Made by a program: the position numbers and the translations under genes
From: Eutypella sp. D-1
Taxonomy: Eukaryota > Ascomycota > Sordariomycetes > Xylariales > Diatrypaceae
NCBI GenBank assembly: GCA_023313575.1
Contig: JAJTTP010000001.1
Coordinates: 5,208,001 to 5,272,000 of the forward strand
Direction: 5' to 3'
DNA: 64,000 bases
In this document: positions 32,074 to 43,573 of the stretch, piece by piece
How positions within the stretch are numbered: position 1 is the stretch's first letter
How the letters are laid out: every line of letters starts with the position of its first letter
The notes under the pieces: generated by a model
Told to the model about the DNA's origin: nothing
Database searches by the model: none
The model's input: the letters and a program-made list of their open reading frames with translations, nothing else

Positions 32074-34401
32074 TCAATCCCTGCGATCCAGGCGCTCGCC
32101 GGACACCCGCGGGAGAGCATAATGCCCTCCCAACGGCGCGGGCGCGTACCTAAACCCGTCGGCGACCGGGTGGTGGTGGTGGTGGTGGTGGTGTTCCACC
32201 CCTGACACCTCGTCGTAAGGCGGCAGGGTCTCGTCGGTGGAGGTGTAGCTGGGGCACGAGGATGAAGTCGGGCTAGGCGGTGCAGTGTGGCCGCTGCTAT
32301 GATTACTATGTCGCCGCGCCGCCGCATATGTGTCGTACATGCCGAAGTGGAAGGGGTGGATCGTCAGGGGCTCGGGCCGGGTATCCCGCATAGCGGCGGC
32401 CCGGCGACGGCTCTCCTCCGCCGCCACCATGTCCCCCACCACGCCCGCCACCGCCCGAAACTGCGCCAGCTCCTGCTCCATTGTCGTCGAGAGCGCGTCG
32501 CTCTCGTCTCCCGACGAGGAGCGGCGGGAGCGCGGCAGCGAGGGCGACGGGATGTCGTGTTGTTGCCGTCGGGCTTTTGGTTCCGGCTTCGACTTCGGCT
32601 TTGCCTGCGCGGCAGCTTCTACTACGGACAATCGGCGGTCGGTGTTTAGCGGCGGGGGTAGCCGCAGTGGTGGCCGAGCACCCATGACAGCAGGAGGAGG
32701 CGAAATGCCCAGGGACGAACGGGCACAATCGGTCTCCTTCTCCTCGTCCTGCAGCGGACTGTCGCGCCGCCGCCGCTGCCGCCGCTCCCGCCAGCTGTGG
32801 GCCCAGGAGCGAAGTCTCGTCCTCGCAGTGCTGTCCCGCTTCTCGTGGCGGCGCGACGCGCGGCGCCGCGCGCGGAACGACGCGAAGCAGCGAGTGTGCA
32901 GGATGCTGATAACCAGGCCGAGGAGAATCGCTGCAGCCACGATAGGGATCGCGGCGTTGGTTCTCAGGAGGTTGTCGTCGTCGTCGGCTGTGCCGTGCTA
33001 AGTCGCTGTCTGTTAGCACGCTCGCTTTAATGGTTAAAAGTGTTTACTAGAATTAGGAACGGCATACTGGTCTCGTAAGAGAGTGTGGCGGTGTTTCTTC
33101 CTGAGACGGCGAGGAAGTTGGCGGATCGGATGTGTCGTCCGTGATGTGGTGCTGTTTCCCATCGTTGTGGTTGTCAAGCATGACCTAAGTGCGTTAGTGT
33201 TGTCCACATCTGTCTATTTCAACCGGATCTTGCTGCCCCAGCTTACCACGCCTAGTTCGCTGTCGTCATCTTGAGATTGGTCATTGGGGCCGCTGTGGCT
33301 ATCATCTGGGAGTTCATGCGAAGGCTCGTCGTGTAAAGGTGAGCCGTACAACGGAGGATTGGTACTGCCGTGTTCGATGCCGAATGTAGGAGGTCGCCTG
33401 TCGTGCTCGTGGTCTTGATCATAGACCTTGTTCGCCATTCCCTTCACATCCTTGTATATAGTCTTGACAACACAGCTCAAGCTATCGCATTGGTTCAGAG
33501 AGGCGTCATCCTCTTCCTGAGAGGCGCCAAAATGATCGAACGTTTCAGCGAGGTACTGCTCCTTCCTGGCAATATCCTGTTGCAGCTGGAGCAGCTGCAG
33601 CTTCATCGTCTCCAGCGCGACGAGCTCGTCCTCCAGACTTGGTGCGATCGAGTGGTCTTCGGTGCCCTCACTCGGCGAGCTGGATCCCGGTGTTTCGATC
33701 TCATATCGGGCGTCGTTGACACGGGTGATCTGAGCAGGGGCAAGCTGCCGGAATTGCACCGAGAAGCCCGCATCGCGGACCCGGACATCATCGATGTAGA
33801 CGACGTCGAATTTCACCAATTGCTCGGCATTGTCGTCCCCGTCGTCAACACAGGTGAATTGCCAATCGGCAACAATCACGTTGCCCTGTTCGGTGGTGAC
33901 GGAGCCGGAGCCAAATCCATTCTCATCCTGGTCTAGCGACTGCCCGTCCAGTGTGATGTTGCCGTATCCGCCACAGGCGACGTCAGACTCGAGGACGTCA
34001 AGGCGAACGAACTGCGCAGGCAGCGAGCTTTAGTTGGACGGGACCTCTTCTAATATTGCCTAGGTTATGCTTGGCACCGTAACTCACTGTCTCCGGAATG
34101 GGTGGTGCATCTTGGACCACCTGGCTCACGTCCAGCTCGATCAAGGCATGTGACAAATCTATCCGGGGGAGAGGCAAACATCAGCAAGATTTTTTGTTGT
34201 ATTTTTCTTTTAAAATGCAATAATAAAATAAAACCCCGTTACGAATCCGCCGGGCCCGCTGGATCCCCGGGGCTCTGCCTGGTTCGGTAACTAATGAGAG
34301 GAAGGCCGCTCAAACTCACCCTGTGCCGTAGTTGGGCGACGGGTCGCCACCACGATTGGGGCCGCAAGTAGTACGGCGGCAGCCTTGAAGAGGCCGAGCA
34401 T
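32074..34401 (-). CDS. type I membrane protein, fungal family of unknown function (His8 tract, LPPY motif)
   Basis: Five exons: 34401-34320, 34158-34088, 34011-33247, 33184-33068, 32997-32074 (1959 nt, 652 residues). Each join keeps frame and has good donors (GTGAGT, GTGAGT, GTAAGC, GTATGC). A signal peptide lies at residues about 1-20 (MLGLFKAAAVLLAAPIVVAT). The ectodomain has a Cys pair (VACGGYGN and FTCVDDG), a predicted coiled coil (EDELVALETMKLQLLQLQQD) and a later CDSLSC. Acidic low complexity follows. One transmembrane helix spans AAIPIVAAAILLGLVISIL, then a strongly basic stop-transfer (FRARRRASRRHEKR). The cytosolic tail is disordered and holds LPPYDEV followed by eight histidines. 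The layout (Cys-x4-Cys, TM, LPPY tail) recalls uncharacterised ascomycete surface proteins. LPxY motifs can bind WW-domain ubiquitin ligases such as Rsp5. Function is unknown. Confidence 0.75.
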
Positions 34402-35544
34402 CGTGAGTTCCAGGCAACGACCGCGTTTTGCTGAGCCGTCCAACCTGCGTACAAAAAAAGTCTCAATCAATCAAAGTTTTGATAATGAATGAACAATGAT
34501 CTTTTTTTACACACATGTGGCAACCATTGGAATTCATCTATAGAATTGAGACGGATCTAGCCACCTAGCAGGTACATAGTAGTGAAGAGGGGGGTGGTCC
34601 GAAATGCTGCTGCCTAGACTAGAGACCGAAGCGCGGCGAAGCTGACCTGGGGAAGGGGGGACAGGGCCGGGGGTTGGTGGGAACCTGTCATCTTCTTAAA
34701 AAGCGTTCAGCTACAGAGCCGAATTCCGACAACATACGGAGATCATCATATGGGCTCGGCCTTAGATTAAAAACAGCTTCTCGAAACATTTATACGTAAC
34801 GATGAGAACCGACAAAAACTGCATCTTGGGGGCACCTGCGTACACACGACCAGTCTCATCAGAGCATCAAGTCTACAAAAGGCTATTTTTGACGAGCCGA
34901 GTTTCGAGGTGAACCAACCGAGCCCGTACTTCAACTACTGTAGGGCTCCTAATCGGGGGGCGTCGGTGCTCTCTTGCTCATCCCAATCGAAAAGGATTCT
35001 TTAGCGGCAGGCGGGAGCTAGATCAACCAATGAGTACTATGCAACTATTGCTTACACCTGTACACAACTCCGAGGTGACTCGGGAACAGTTTGACAGTGG
35101 AATCACACTGCGAAGGGGGGGCAATGAGAGCACAATTGGAACCCAAATTGTTAAGATGGCCTATTCTGTATGTACCTAAGTAGTTGGTAGAGTGTCTATA
35201 GACACAATGGTGGTAAAGCTTTCTAAAGCATGAATGCGAAGAGAAAGCAGACGATCCTAGGTAGAGCAGCCACACAGCCACACAGCCACATTTTCATTCA
35301 TGTGGCTTGAAAGCTTAACCACCCTGGGGCAAGCCTGGCACCCGCAAGCCTGGCACCCCTCCAAATTCACAGCTTAAGCCACGCCACCTGCCAACATGCC
35401 AGCCTGCTAGTTACTCATTCGTACAGCTTTTAGCTTTTAGAGATCATCATTCTATTCTAGCCCTGGAGATGAGCTACGCATAGTCGGCCTCAACAACCGA
35501 ACAAGGTATTATCGATCAACGAATATTATTGATTGGTATTCAAT
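34402..35544. other. divergent intergenic region
   Basis: No gene seen. Shared upstream DNA of the membrane-protein gene (-) and LSM4 (+). Short direct repeats CCACACAG (about 35,269-35,291) and AAGCCTGGCACCC (two copies near 35,333-35,360) are present. Confidence 0.6.
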
Positions 35545-36192
35545 ATGGTAAGGAACCTCCCCCAAAATCGAAAACCTGGCTTTCCCCCCCTCCGTTCTAT
35601 AAACTCACGCCGTGCTCCAGTTGCCCTTAGGCCTGCTGAATGCGGCCCAGGGCCATCCCATGCTAGTCGAGCTTAAGAACGGCGAGACCCTCAACGGCCA
35701 CCTCATACAATGCGATACCTGGATGAACTTGACCTTGAAAGAAGTCATCCAGACGAGTCCGGTACGCGCGGGCGAGTCGATTCCCCCCTTCCCCCTCCCC
35801 CCGGTCCCTAGGCACGACTCCCGAGGCTGATCCAGAGATGTGTGTGTGTATAGGAAGCCGACAAGTTCGTTCGCTTACCCGAGGTATACGTGAAGGGTAA
35901 CAATGTGAGTTTGACACGAACCATCCCGGGGCTGGAGAGAATTTGCGGGCTCTGGCTGGCTGACTGGCTGGCTGACTGACTGACGGGATGGACATAGATC
36001 AAATACCTGAGGGTACCCGACGAGATCATCGACGTAGTCAAAGACCAGCAACACAACCAACAAGGCGGGTTCAGGGGTGGGCGCGGCGGACACGGTCAAG
36101 GTCGTGGAGACCACGGCGGGCGGGGAGGTGATAGGGGAGGCCGGGGTGGCCGGGGCCAAGGGAGAGGAAGAGGCCGTGGCCGTGGTGCCTGA
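35545..36192 (+). CDS. LSM4: U6 snRNA-associated Sm-like protein LSm4
   Basis: Four exons: 35545-35547 (ATG alone), 35621-35761, 35854-35904, 35998-36192 (390 nt, 129 residues). Splicing the one-codon exon to TTGCCC gives [19 protein letters not shown], the normal family start. No other ATG serves it, because the next exon begins after CTCCAG. Sm1 and Sm2 motifs follow ([19 protein letters not shown], then [11 protein letters not shown]). The tail is RGG/GRG-rich, as in eukaryotic Lsm4. LSm4 sits in the nuclear Lsm2-8 ring on U6 snRNA (splicing) and the cytoplasmic Lsm1-7 ring (decapping, P-bodies). The RG tail is a typical arginine-methylation and condensation region. Confidence in the family is very high; the micro-exon is inferred from sequence. 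Confidence 0.95.
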
Positions 36193-37255
36193 GGGGATGA
36201 GAACTGGGGTAACTGCGCAGATACTATGCCACCACTGCTTTATTGCCAGCCTGGCATACATACGATGGGTAGTGGATTCTAAAATATTGGATGGCACGAG
36301 AAGTCCCATGAAAGAAAGGGACATGGGATTCATGCCGATACAATACTAGGCCGCGCGGTCTACACTTCCGGGAAAGACAGGAACAACCCAGATACCCAGC
36401 ACGTTGTAAGGGGATAGTGCGTGCCTTATGCTCTTGAAGCCCCGAGAGGACGCCACATTAGTCGCGGCGACAGAGACAGAAGAACTTGGGTTGGAGCCGG
36501 GTGTGTTGGGCCAAGCAAACACTACGATATGTATGAGACGAACCCTCCAAGGGAGAAAACTAGCCCACCTACAGATAACCTACACAAACACCGATGAATA
36601 ATAAATAAATAACACAAAAATCCCTAGTGAAAGGCGTCGACACAGTAACTAGAACGATGAAGCAATTATTTACTACTCCCAGTATGACGCGCATGCATCA
36701 CGTACATAGTAAGTACTCCTCTTGGGGCTATCACGGTCATTAGTTACGTACCTATCATTTATGGACTATGGCAGCTGAAGTCAGCTGTGGGTCTGGTAAA
36801 TTTATAGTTGTGTCCCACCTAAATAAATAAATTATCAACCGATAAGGCCCGGGGACATCCCGCCGCAGCAGGAAGATATTGGGAGGTAACATTGAACCAA
36901 ACCTGGAACCCTTGAAAGGTAACCAGCGCTCAAGTAAACCTGCATATCTAAACACACCCGGGCAGGGACACGGTAATCATATACTTGATACTTCCCAACC
37001 TTGGAGAAAGTAGGGACAAGGTTCCCCGCCTAACCTTTGGGAAGGTTCCGTAGTTCTTCTAGTGTGCCTCTACCTAAAGCGCCGGTTCATCAAGCGGGAG
37101 CTTCAAAGCAAAGAGAAGAAAAAGACAACCCAAAAAAAAAAGAAGACATTGGAATCCCAGCTCAAGAGAACTTCATGTTAAATCTTCTGAAGCTCCCATT
37201 AATAGGGCCATAGCAGGGCAGATGACCTGCGCTGCTGCGTGTCTCAGAAGAACCA
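36193..37255. other. intergenic, 1.1 kb
   Basis: No gene seen. Contains the LSM4 3' flank and the PPR gene upstream flank; a poly-A patch occurs near 37,133-37,141. Confidence 0.6.
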
Positions 37256-39451
37256 ATGCTAAGGTCGCCCGTGGTTATTGATGGACTATGGAGGTGCCTC
37301 TGTCCTTCATTTGACGTTGCGACACTTTCCAAGGCTTCCAATTTCTCCAGAGTTTCCAGAAAATTTACTTGCAGGTCAGCGACATCGTCTTCATCGTCGT
37401 CGTCGTCGTCGTCGTCATCGTCATCGTCGCAGCCGCTACCCTTACCACGGCGCTACAACCGCATTCCTTCAACCTCAACCCCTCGGAGCCAATGCCAACG
37501 AGCCTTCCACAACTCCCCGTCGAAGCGCGACGATCAAAGCGACGACTATGGTCCTACCAAGGCCGGCAGCGAAGACCCTTTCGACTCTCTTTCGAGATCG
37601 CAGTACCTCAAGCGAGCCGCGAAACGAAACCCTTGGGTGCCGGGAGAATTTATCGAGAGGACAGACGAGATGACGATAGCTCTGGACATGTACAGCACCT
37701 CGACGCTATACGACGCCTTGAAGGTCCTGCAGGATCTCGAGGACACATACGGCGCCGTTGTGAGGATCGTCGAATTTCTTGTTAAAGAGAGGGAAGAGAA
37801 GCCTAATGAGGTGCTCTACGAGGCCCTCATCCGGGCGAATGTGGACCCTACTTATGGTTCCGCTGAGATTGCCCGCTCGCTATTGAAGGAGATGACAGAC
37901 AAGGGAATACCGACATCACTGCGAGTTTATCATGCTATATTAGAGGTCAGTCAAGAACTATTTGCTTGTTCCCTTCCCATTGATGCCCACTTGCTGACGA
38001 CAAGGTCCAAAAAGGTCACCGCCGTGCACCCGGACTACGTGCTGCGCTCCGAAGCCCTTCGAGATATGAAGAACCGGTGGTACACCCCGACCCACGACGG
38101 CATCATAAGCATCATCATCGGGCACCTACGAGACGGACAGTACGAGCTCGCGCTGGAGAAATTAGAAGAACTAAATAGGGGCCACCTCCCCAAGCCGGCC
38201 TGGCTCTACCACATTTTCGTTTACGTGTTTGGGGAACTCGGCTTTCACGACGAGACGTTCCAGATCCTACAACACCAGCTCAGGGTCTTCGGGCCTAACC
38301 AGCCCATGGCCATGTGGCTGTTCCTGCTCGACGTCTATAGCAGAGACGGCTACTACACGGGCCTAACCTACATATGGCACCGCATGGTGGTTCCCGGACT
38401 GCTCAAGCCGCCCGACGGCACGGCGCTCAACGTCCTCAACGTGGCGTCCCGGCACGGGGACACCGAGCTGGTCACGAGCGTCATGAAGATGTTCACGGAC
38501 CGGGGCAAGAGGCTGGACATGCACCACTACGAGGCGCTGATCGACGCGCACGTGCTGCACCAAGACCTGCGGAAGGCGTTCAACGTGCTCTGCGTCATCG
38601 GCCGGGCGGGGCTGACCCCGGACGCGTCCAGCACGCGGTCTATCTACCGGCTGCTCAAGAGCTCGGAGGCGGCGACGGACGAGGCGCTGGGCGTGCTGCG
38701 CGAGCTGCGCGCGCTCTACGACGACGTGCCGATCGCCGCCTTCAACGTCGTGCTCGAGGCCACCGTGGTCGCGCACGGCGGCTTCCAGAGGGGCATGGAC
38801 TTGTACCGCGGCGTGCGTCAGGTATGCGCCGCCGGCCCGGACCTCACCACCTTCCACGTCCTGCTGCAGCACTGCATCGCGCGCAAGTCGCTCCGGTTCC
38901 TGCTGCAGGAGATGCAGGCCCTCGACGTGCGCCCGGACCCGTTAGTCTACGACCACGCCATCCGCGTCTTCGCCATGCAGGACGATTACGAGCGCGCCTT
39001 CTGGTTCCTGCAGAAGATGACCCGCGCCGGTGAGGAGGCCGCCGCCGCCGGCGCCCCGCCGTTGTCCGACCCCTCCTCCGACTGGTGGATGTCGCGCCCC
39101 ACCGCCCTCGCCCTCATCCGCCGCTGCATCGTCGACGAGGACGCCCGCGTCAAACCCATCATCCGCACCTGTCGCGAGCGCGACATGGCCATCGATAAGG
39201 ACGTCCAGAGGATCGTCCGCCGCGCCCGGCTGGAGAGGGAGAAGCGCCTCCAACAAGGACAACAACTACCACAACAACCGCAACAGCAACAGCAGGAGAA
39301 ACAGGTCGCTCGAACTGATCGGGCGGCTGGTGGTGGTGGTGGTGGGAAGCCTGAGCGCGTGCGCAATAACAACCGCCCCCGCGCCGCTACTACTGCTGTC
39401 GTCCGGCCTTCCTCCTCTGGCGACGGAGTCGCTGGGTCTATGGCTGGATAG
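37256..39451 (+). CDS. mitochondrial pentatricopeptide-repeat (PPR) protein
   Basis: An open frame of 731 codons. The N-terminus is basic, then a run of about 15 serines, then CQRAFHNSP, like a mitochondrial presequence. Helical-repeat units continue from about 120 to 600, with PPR-like phrases (EVLYEALIRANV, RVYHAILE, PDPLVYDHAIRVFAMQ, TTFHVLLQHCIAR). The C-tail is Gln/Lys-rich. An in-frame segment, 37946-38014 (69 nt, GTCAGT...AAAAAG), looks like an intron. Removing it joins YHAILE to VTAVHPDYVLRSEAL, closer to the fungal 'AVHPDY' PPR proteins I recall; the true protein may therefore be 708 residues. Fungal relatives act in organelle RNA metabolism or complex I assembly (CIA84-like). The exact target is not assignable. 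The 3' end is convergently clear of neighbours. Confidence 0.82.
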   Translation: MLRSPVVIDGLWRCLCPSFDVATLSKASNFSRVSRKFTCRSATSSSSSSSSSSSSSSSQPLPLPRRYNRIPSTSTPRSQCQRAFHNSPSKRDDQSDDYGPTKAGSEDPFDSLSRSQYLKRAAKRNPWVPGEFIERTDEMTIALDMYSTSTLYDALKVLQDLEDTYGAVVRIVEFLVKEREEKPNEVLYEALIRANVDPTYGSAEIARSLLKEMTDKGIPTSLRVYHAILEVSQELFACSLPIDAHLLTTRSKKVTAVHPDYVLRSEALRDMKNRWYTPTHDGIISIIIGHLRDGQYELALEKLEELNRGHLPKPAWLYHIFVYVFGELGFHDETFQILQHQLRVFGPNQPMAMWLFLLDVYSRDGYYTGLTYIWHRMVVPGLLKPPDGTALNVLNVASRHGDTELVTSVMKMFTDRGKRLDMHHYEALIDAHVLHQDLRKAFNVLCVIGRAGLTPDASSTRSIYRLLKSSEAATDEALGVLRELRALYDDVPIAAFNVVLEATVVAHGGFQRGMDLYRGVRQVCAAGPDLTTFHVLLQHCIARKSLRFLLQEMQALDVRPDPLVYDHAIRVFAMQDDYERAFWFLQKMTRAGEEAAAAGAPPLSDPSSDWWMSRPTALALIRRCIVDEDARVKPIIRTCRERDMAIDKDVQRIVRRARLEREKRLQQGQQLPQQPQQQQQEKQVARTDRAAGGGGGGKPERVRNNNRPRAATTAVVRPSSSGDGVAGSMAG

Positions 39452-42400
39452 AGGAAGGTTTTTTTTTGTAGATTTGTCTGCGCCGGGGGTTGGAAAGAAG
39501 GGAGGAAAAAAAGGAAAGATAGGAAATGTAACACTACCAGACGTGCCTCGCCATCCTGCAACTTCCCTTCTCGTGCGTGGTTATGTGTAGATGGGATGAG
39601 ATGACTGCTGACCCGGTAGGTAGGTAGGTAGGTAGCTAACTAAGTCCGAGCCGGGGCGGTCCCCCGGGACCTTGGTTTGATCTCTACCGAGGTGGATGAG
39701 GGGTGACTATACTTAGTCGTTTCAATCCCGCCCGTGATATTCTAAGCGGCCTGTCTTTATGTATGCGCGTCTCGGTGCTTCTTGCATTTGCTATGCTACG
39801 ATTCCAAGCTGGTTTGGAGGGTTCCTATGTATAGCTTACCTACCTACCTTGGATAATCCATCCTGGCTGAGAGCTATACATACTTATATATATATATGCA
39901 TTCTACGAACTGAAGTTTGACCTCCTTCTCCCCTCAAGATAAGCATACCATACTTCATCTTGTTTAAAGCCGGTATGTATGTATTTATAGAGAGATATAG
40001 GTATGGGATGAGATAAGGGGGAAAAGGAGATTCGACCGGCTTTAAAACCAGCCGACAACAGCTGGGGGGGCGGCCAAGTACTTCGTTACCTGATCTCCTT
40101 CTGGACCTCACCTTCATTTCATCATTTCTTGGGTAGATCTGGTCGGTCGGCTGGCCTTGCCCGGAAAAGTCTCTAGCTATTAACAGGTAAGTAACTAGCA
40201 ACTACCCGAACCATGATAGGGGAAGAACCCCTAGAGCTGCTTACTTGCCCAGCTTGCTTGCTGGGGTCAAAGCCCTCGAAAAGGTTCCGTTGGGAAGATT
40301 GCGCTGCAGGCACAATTTAAGGCTTTCCCCACACTTGTTTCTCATCTTGAGGCCTAGAATACCTTCATATTAAGTACCTATGTACATACAGGTAATTAAG
40401 TTTTTGGGGCAATTGCAAGTTGCAAGCAAGGTCCTGGTGTTCTCCTGGGTGTGTGGGTGTGGGTGTGGTGGCTCCAGGGCTGCTGGTACATACGTACATA
40501 CACACTGGTACATACATACTGTAGGCTAGGTAGGTACATAACATACATCCAATTGTGAAATTCTGTAACATCGTATCAGGTTTGCCAGCCCAGACGGGAA
40601 AGATCGATCCATTGATTGCTTGCTGCCCTCTGCTCCCTCAATACGAAACAAACCACATGCAAGTTTTCTTCATGCTGTGCTGGTGAATGTTCGGGTTTGT
40701 GTGTTTTGCTTCAGCATCAGGTGTAGGTAGGTTCGGTACGGTACTTTCTGGGATGCATTGCAACCTCGGCTGATTGACTGGTTGGCTCGCGTATCTGACT
40801 GTGTATCTCTATCTCTACCTTGAATCAGGTACTTTGTATGTTACATTTAATTGACATTGCCGGAGTGGTATATTGCGGAAGACCACTTTCATCTACAGGC
40901 AGTCTCTGTCTGGACTCTAGCTGGAGAGGAGAGGACCTTTCTTGGGGTTAGTTGAGTCTATCGCAATAAGATTTACACCAGCATCGCTGTCCACTCTTCT
41001 GGAATGGGCCAAGATGCTAGCCTGTGAACAGCTGCGCAAGGGGATGGGGGGACCCGAGGACCCTATCATCATGTACACAGGTCCCCATTGTAGGCGGGAT
41101 CAATGCGTAACTAACCTAGGCATTTCAATCTCAGATACAATTTGAACCTAGCAGTTGTAGAGTAATTAAGGTAGGTAAGTTAGGTAGGCATGTAGCTAAA
41201 AGTAGAAAGCTGGGCTACATTAGCATCAAATCTCCAAGGAGTTGCCGTTAGGGCGGGAAAAATAACCGGTCCAGAAAAAGAAATTATGAGATGGCACAGA
41301 GCTTGCAGGTGAGATTTGGGGGGAGGAAGGGAAACGGAAGGGAAGAAGAGAGCTCGGGCCTCGTAAATGCATAAGGTGGTTTTTTTTCTCCATTTCGGAC
41401 CAATCACCGAGCAGAATAAGGGGGCGCCCGGGGAGAGCATCCCTGCCCGTTCACTTTCCCGTGAATTTGCTGGTTGTCGGCTTGCATAGTAGCACTTAAC
41501 CCACCACCCACTTACTTACTTCTTTTGCCCACTTAACTACCACCGACCGATGCCGCCGACGATGCACAGTTGCAGTCTGACAAGTCCAGCAAAAAAGCAG
41601 CAGCCACAAAGATTTAATAGAAGTTTGAGGAAGGCTAGGCTAGCAGTTTGAAATGGAAGGTATGCAAGTTGTGGTGGAATAGTAGGATGGATGTACTTGG
41701 CTGAACTGGCTTGGGTTTGGGAGGACCCACTGCCGAAGCGTATTCAGAAATAGGGAAAGCGCCGTCCGTCTACTTGTACATAGATGGGATGTCCTTAGAG
41801 CCCCTTTTAAGGAAATAGAGCAGCAGGAAAAATTAAAAATTGGTAAGGGCAGGGGACGCGTATCTTACTTTTGTGTGTGTGTGTACATAGAAGGAGGTAT
41901 CTGGAGCCGGTACCTAAACAAGCCTGAGCAACCCAATCTCAACTTCTAGTCTGCTGAGTAGGAGACTCTCGATTCCCTCAAGATTTATCAAGATGATATC
42001 TTTATTTACAATGTCATCTTTTACCTACATAATCTGATAGTATGAGACTTAAGAGAAAGATAAGTTGATAGAAAACCAAGAAGGAGGAATCAGAGTGTAT
42101 TCAGGGGTACAAAACTTAACACCTTGAAAGAGTAACTTACATGCATGTGTACTTACATGGTATGTATACATGAACACATATGCATGAGTACACCTTCCTA
42201 GGTGTGCACCTACATATTACCTATCGAGGTATGTACCCGTATGCCATACAGGACAGGATAGTTCAATCCCTATCACCTGTCCATGATTCTAGTTCAGCAT
42301 TGCATTAGACTGCATCGAAGACCAAAGGCATTGCAAGCCTGCAAACCCCTACCTGAAGACCATTGTATGTACCGGCTGGCCCAGGGTAGATAAGATACCT

Positions 42401-43573
42401 AGGTACCTTCGTACCCTCCCTTTCTCTAGACGCTAAGCCTGAGGTAGTTAGAAGCCACATCTAGAAACTGATATCGCGTTACTGCATGTGCTTGGTGTGT
42501 GGGTTCAACCTGCCCAGGTACCTACCCTACTTTGTACTATGCTGGGTAACCTGCCCCCAGGTGTACATGGTACCTATGTACTTCATAATGGACTGATTTT
42601 CATGGAATGCCCTTCCCCCATTTTCTACCATCTGCCAGGTAGGAACCTAACCTCCCAAGAGGAAATTCCCCTTCACACCACTACCACCACCACTACCACT
42701 ACCACCACCAAACTTGCCAACGCCTACCTAACCTAAACCAACAACAACACATCACCCTTTTTTTACCTAATTTTCTCTCCCCTTCAGAACGACAAAAAAT
42801 CAACATCCACCTTGTCGTCGTTGTTGTGTCTTCTCTTACTCAACACCCTTCAACCCAATCCCTTTCTTTCTGTAACTACCTTCTCGCGATTTCATATGTT
42901 TGACATTTGAACTTCCCTTTTTTTAAACCATACACTCAAGTCTAATTCCACACAATCTCCGTATTCCGTATTCTGTCTTCCAACAATAATATTCATTCGC
43001 TCTCCCCCCTTTTTTTCTTTCATCTCGACATCCGAATTTCTTCGACGTTTTAACCCGGCCTCGTTACGGTACGCGATTTATTCCATTTAGCACTCGTAAG
43101 AGCTACGAGGTTAGGTACGTATGCGACGTGACAATTGGGCTTTGGTGATCTTTCGATCCAGGCTTGGTCGATCAAAGTACCTACCTCACCTGCCTTAACC
43201 TGCATTGCTTGGAGTAGAGAGAAAAAGAGAGGTGTAGGCCCGAAGTCAACATAAAACCTTGAGCTTCAGGACTGAACCCTATTGCTCTTTGCTTTCTGCT
43301 GTCTGTGTAGCCCTTTCTTACCAGAAAGAGTTCATTGCCGCAGCTACACTGCACAACCCAGCAATCCTTTTATTCTCCTCCCCCTTTGCCATTTCCCTCC
43401 ATTCCTTGTTTTCCCCAATCTATTCGTGTTCATCATCGTTTATCATCATCATCATCTCCATCTGCCCTGCCTGCGACGCGTCAACTCTTCATATCATCAA
43501 AGCTGACCATCTGTCTTCCAGACCTAGTACCTTCTCGATATACTGATTATTATCGTCCCTTGAATCTATCGAA
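39452..43573. other. large gene-free region (4.1 kb) upstream of septin gene
   Basis: No coding region supported on either strand. It is dense in TAGGTA/TACCTA words and includes (TAGG)n at about 39,617-39,636 and a 12-bp perfect inverted repeat TTTAAAGCCGGT/ACCGGCTTTAAA (39963-39974, 40035-40046). A CCA/ACT-rich run lies near 42,678-42,712. The last 800 bases are pyrimidine-rich, as in fungal promoters and leaders, and carry several short upstream ORFs. Confidence 0.55.

Noticed and set aside
32306..33019. Long overlapping ORFs on both strands.
   Set aside because: Shadows of the last exon of the membrane-protein gene, whose frame is fixed by the splice joins and the TM helix.
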